A stretch of DNA of 64,000 nt, from contig CM023450.1 in NCBI GenBank assembly GCA_013339765.2, forward strand, positions 104,611,344-104,675,343, given 5' to 3'. The DNA is from Haemaphysalis longicornis. Taxonomy: Eukaryota > Arthropoda > Arachnida > Ixodida > Ixodidae. Positions 58,211 to 64,000 of the stretch are shown here, one piece after another (position 1 is the first letter of the stretch; the number at the start of each line of letters is the position of its first letter). A program made the position numbers and the translations under genes. The notes beneath the pieces are model-generated. The model was not told the DNA's origin. It saw nothing but the letters and a program-made list of their open reading frames with translations, and searched no databases.

Positions 58211-61200
58211 TGATATGCTCTCTCTCGTCCTCATCTCCTATTGCGTGCTCACGGGCAATATGCGGAAGCTTCGCTTCCGACGACCGCTCGTTGGAAACGA
58301 TTGGTCGCCGTATAATTTAATTTGCTGCTGTCGGCACGAGCCTAGCTGTGGTAAGGCACGGCTTTTTCTCGTTTCGCCTCCGTAGTGGTCGTGCTGAGTA
58401 AAAAAAAAAAAGAATAATTGCGAACTGAGTAAATGATAAAGAAGATTGGACGTGGGTGTATGAGTGCAGTGGCGGCTGTGCTGTCGCTAGGCAGTTCAAA
58501 TTGATGGGCAATTGGCGGGTGTAACAACCGGTATTCGTTGAACGCACTAGAGCTTGGTTTCCGCCCCATTTGCATCAGTACAGCTCAGTTTCCGCGGGAT
58601 TCGCGCTCAAAATTGTGCTTGGTTATAAAGCACGAAAAGTTAAACCTTACGTTAGCGTTTATTTGTGTTCAAGATTAACAACTGTGGATGGGCGCTGAGC
58701 ACTGCAAGAAAGAAAACATGCCACTGCTTCTAAAATACACGGGGCTGTCTGAATATTTACCTACGTTGTGGCCTTCTGCTTTGCTGCTTTGCGTGCAGGA
58801 TTGTATCGCGTATACCGCGGCGCAACGATAAACGCGGCTCATATTTAGCCTGAACGCGTTTCCTATGGTCGCGATGGGTAGTTGTCAACCGCTGGTGAGT
58901 CGGGGAACCATTTTGAAAATGCATAGCCGTGCAGGTTCTATTTTCAACGCAATTTGTTTAACGCAACTAAATGTCGATCGCGCGCTGGTTTGACGCAGGT
59001 CTTGCGCACGTTGGCTTTCCCGGATAGCTCGCTGTCGTGCGCAGAAGCCGACCTATGAGCGCGCGTGAAAAAACGAAAGGCGTGCGTGCTGTGCTGCTGA
59101 AGTCAACCGTCGTTGCAAGGAATGTCGTGAGGAGATGTGGTGGTGCGTGATTCGGCTGTGGAAAAGGAAAAGAAGTGGACTGGGGATATTATTGAGCCCA
59201 TCTAGGGGCTCACCTGCATTCAAACCAGTCCTGGGGGATGGGAATGTAGGAGGGGAGAATAGGATATGGTAGAGAAAAGTGTAGGGATGTAGAGAGAGGA
59301 CAGAGAAAACGTTCCTCCGCCGCGAAAGAAGAAGAAGAAGAGTTGCCACTGTCACTGGGACCACCGCGCACAAAACACATCACAAACACAGTATCCTGGC
59401 GTCATGCTGCGTCCGGTAGAAGATCTCGACCGGAACGGTGGAGCGTGGAGGCGAGGCTGTGCTGCGATGAGCTGTCCACGGCAGTCCGAAGTCAGGAGAG
59501 CTTGCTGGGTGAAAGACCAAGTGGACGAGCGGGTTCTGGCGACCTCCCGGGAGCTTGCGCTCGAGGGCCCAGCGCCCGCCGCCCGAAACAAACACCCATG
59601 GCCCGCGACGTGTGGCCGGCAAAATCGCGAACCGCCTCGGCCGCGCGGGAGCGAACGCAAAACACGTCCGCACCCCACGACGACCGAAGCCAAACTCCTG
59701 CCGTGGGGAGAGGAAGTATGCGTGGTATACAGATTGCAGCGCCACATATTTATTTCTTACTTCATTTATACCGTAAGCTAGAACATTGTGCTTGCTCAGA
59801 GGGGAGACCAATTTTGTGTCCCTATTTTTTGGCTAGTCGTACGGTCGCCTCCGGCGTTGTCTTTGGAATGCTCTGTAGGACTCAGTGACTGGGGGACTGT
59901 AGGACGCATACACGGCTATTGTATGCCTCCCATCACTGCTGCGGTTCTTGTCGCGTTGTTCGTGCGTGCCGCTCTCATAACGATAGGAAAGTTTCGCCTC
60001 TCTCTTCAAGTTCGCGCACAGCGCAGCAGTAAGATCCTTTTTCTCAAACGTTTGATCTGGGTTTAATGGTTGGACCGAAGCATTCTTTCCTTTAGGGCTC
60101 ACTCACAATTCTCTGCAATGCTGTCTGCATGGGTGCAGCAGTTACGGTCGCCGGTGCAAGTTGGGACACGTATGCATACATTGCATTGGGCCGCGCACAA
60201 CTTAACGAAATGTCAAACGTCCATAAGTGCTCCAAACTATAAGTGAATGCAGTGTCTTCTGCAGTCATCCATCAGGCAACTGCGGTTTTTCTTGTAGGTG
60301 AGGAAACAATCGCGCACTGTTTTCGCGAAATCATGTTTGTCCGCCTCCAGTGTTACGCGACATCTGCGCTGCCCCGCATGTTTAGGCCTACAGGGCTACT
60401 ACTGCCGGTGAGTGCTTGTCGGACAGCAGATCTTCCTTTTGTAGTCGTATAGGCGTCATGTTTGCACATGCAACTCGCAATTAACGTAGTCGTTAATTAG
60501 CGTCAAATCGTTGCTACGATGCGTAGCCACGAAAGTACTGGGTAGTACTGTCTTACTATTCGTAAGTGTTAGCGGTGGCCGACGGAAAATAGGAGCAAAA
60601 TAGGGTTCGGGCTTTCTCACTGGACATATGCAAAAACGTTTTTTTTTTCCCTTTAACTTCCTGTGATTGGCGTTGGTGTTCTGCCTTTTACAATTTTCCT
60701 GTGCTTCTTCTCGACGAGGCTGCGCCATTTCCGTCAGCTTACAGCATCATTAACCCTGGAATTGTATGTTTTTGTTTCTCCCCCAGTGGCAAACTTAGGG
60801 CGATGTCGGCAGTTTGTATTTTCAGTTTGAGTTATCGCATTTCTTTGTCACAGCTTTAATGTTTATCGCGGCTATTTTGGCGTTTTTTTTTTTTTCTTCT
60901 CGCCGCTTCTTTTATCCGCACTTCCGGCATCTATAGCGCTTCCTTATCCGGTCTATGTAAGCGAACCGCTGCGACACGTAAATCTCGCCCATATGCGTAT
61001 ACTGTCTGGCGCTTTGTACACGCACTTTTCTTTTTTTCCTTTCGTCGCGAGCCTGCTGCTAATTTAGCTTCTTCCAGCCGCGATTTCTCGCGCAGTTGGT
61101 GCGCGTCACTCCGTTCGCACAGCTGCGGCATTCATGCATTCAGGAGACAGCCACATGAGCCGCTCGTGCCGTGCGGGGAAAGACGGAAATAATAACGGCG

Positions 61201-61678
61201 TCGGGTCACGTTGCGCTGGCACGACCGTCACGACCCCGCGTACGGCGGCACGCCTGCGCATGCGCTGTGAGCGCTCCCTGCAACGTTACCGCTATACTTC
61301 GCCTCTCTGCTGCCCCGCTCACCGTTTTCTTTTTCTTTTCTTTTTTTAACCCTTGCTTTACGAGAACACCTGTTCCTCCCGAAACACATGCGGGCTGCCG
61401 GCCTGTATGCGAGCGACCACTATTCCTGAGCACAGTCCAGAATAGAGGATACGTTCGTGCTAGAGAATTCGTAAAGTGCAGCTGCCGCAGGCAGCTTTGG
61501 TTGCCGCTGGCGTAATGCGGTGGGGGTGATAAGTTTCGGCAGGCGCTGGCCAACGCACCCCGCCCGAGAAAGCTACTCGGTCCTGTATTCCTACACCTTA
61601 GCCGAGAGATAGAGGGAACGAAATGAAGGGCTGGGAGGAATTAACCAGGGTCCGATTTTCGACCTTGCATGTGTGTGT
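58211..61678. other. No gene seen
   Basis: 3.4 kb without a recognised gene. 59,340-59,720 is GC-rich and preceded by (AGA)n at about 59,327-59,341; this mix resembles repeat DNA but no family was recognised. TGCGCATGCGCT (61,255-61,266) is an NRF1-type palindrome in a GC-rich patch. Confidence 0.4.
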
Positions 61679-61698
61679 GGGGGGGGGGGGGGGGGGGG
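61679..61698 (+). repeat. G20 homopolymer
   Basis: About 20 consecutive G bases after a short GT run. Confidence 0.95.
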
Positions 61699-63360
<1,662 letters not shown>

Positions 63361-64000
63361 GTGGACAGCCCTTTCTCGCTAGCGTACTTCCTCGAGGCAA
63401 GCCTGTTGCCGCTTAAAAGGAAGACCGAGAGAGGGACCGCGCCATGTACAATGGAGCGAATGAGGCGGCCTTATCTCGAGCGACCTTTTTCTTGGCCGCT
63501 GAGCGGCGCCGGCGTAATAACTCTCGCGGCCGCGACTGATATTGGAGTTCCCAGCGCGAGCTCTGCGGTGGCGTGATCTCGTCTCCGGGCTGCTCCGCAA
63601 CGCATTGGCCGTGGCTAAGCAGCCGGAAAGGTCGGGCGGCGCGCTGACAGCGATGTGGCAAGTGCCGCCGCCGCTCAAGAAAGAAACGAAGCGAACAGAT
63701 ACGCGAATCGGAAACCTCGATTGTGAACGATTGGCAAACGACCGCTGCTGGTGTCCCCGCTAGGTCTTCAATCACGCTTAGCGTCGAGCGGGGAACCCTG
63801 CCTGCAGGAACAGGCTTTTCTTCACCCGTTCCGGGACTCCGGAATCAAATGGCAGGATCGGAGGCAATGCGCGGAAAGGTCTCGTTACCCTCCGAGCGTA
63901 ACAGAGCCGTTAGCACATGCATGTCTTTCGGGTAATCGCGCCAGCCTTCCTTCTTCGCCCCTCGTTCTCGCGAAGACTGGCATCCTGATGACCGCATACG
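63361..64000. other. No gene seen
   Basis: GC-rich sequence with overlapping stop-poor frames on both strands. Nothing recognised. Confidence 0.45.

Overview
The window is nuclear DNA of a eukaryote, most likely a hard tick (Ixodidae). It has no operons, no dense coding and no recognisable intact protein gene. It is full of simple repeats, short inverted-repeat transposons and decayed retroelements. The tick assignment rests on recall of the repeat families: Ruka-like tRNA-derived SINEs with the internal motif CCGGAGCCCTCCACTACG, RTE-type and RNase H-bearing LINE tails, and a second tRNA-derived SINE beginning at a T-arm. It was not tested by a search. The simplest reading is one or more long introns plus intergenic DNA. 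The only convincing host coding piece is a 196-bp exon at 19,960-20,155 (+): splice acceptor, serine-rich and acidic open frame, splice donor. A weaker cysteine-rich exon candidate lies at 37,548-37,705 (+).

Layout. 0-10 kb: the first copy of a 150-bp dispersed repeat at the left edge, a CpG-rich block (600-1,060), a two-unit 95-bp tandem repeat, large CT and CCCT arrays, a TTAA-target inverted-repeat element copy, the 3' end of LINE family A, and a tRNA-like remnant. 10-20 kb: a microsatellite-flanked fold-back, a second LINE family A 3' end, a partial TTAA element, and a complete SINE with a 15-bp target-site duplication just upstream of the exon. 20-30 kb: intron-like DNA, a 120-bp Tc1/mariner-like element, the second copy of the 150-bp repeat, a 418-bp terminal-inverted-repeat element, and an inverted repeat pair. 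30-41 kb: mostly featureless, then a minus-strand SINE, the cysteine-rich exon candidate, a CpG-rich block and the LINE family B relic. 41-50 kb: two inverted-repeat elements, a 5'-truncated SINE with target-site duplication, a near-perfect palindrome made of two head-to-head SINE 3' halves, and another TTAA element. 50-56 kb: a cluster of minus-strand retroposon ends and a coding-like relic, an RTE-type LINE relic, and an hAT-like element. 56-64 kb: CpG-rich sequence, simple repeats and a third LINE family A copy with a 121-bp GA tail.

Four cross-cutting observations are the main yield. (1) Retroposon 3' ends here regularly carry a microsatellite, and three copies of one LINE family carry three different ones. 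(2) The palindrome at 46.4-46.6 kb is an inverted SINE dimer that keeps the B box and lacks the A box. (3) Perfect TGACGTCA palindromes occur ten times where about one is expected, mostly inside short DNA transposons. (4) The core GCGCATGCGC occurs four times where about 0.06 is expected. No prokaryotic genes, CRISPR arrays, rRNA or intact tRNA genes were seen.
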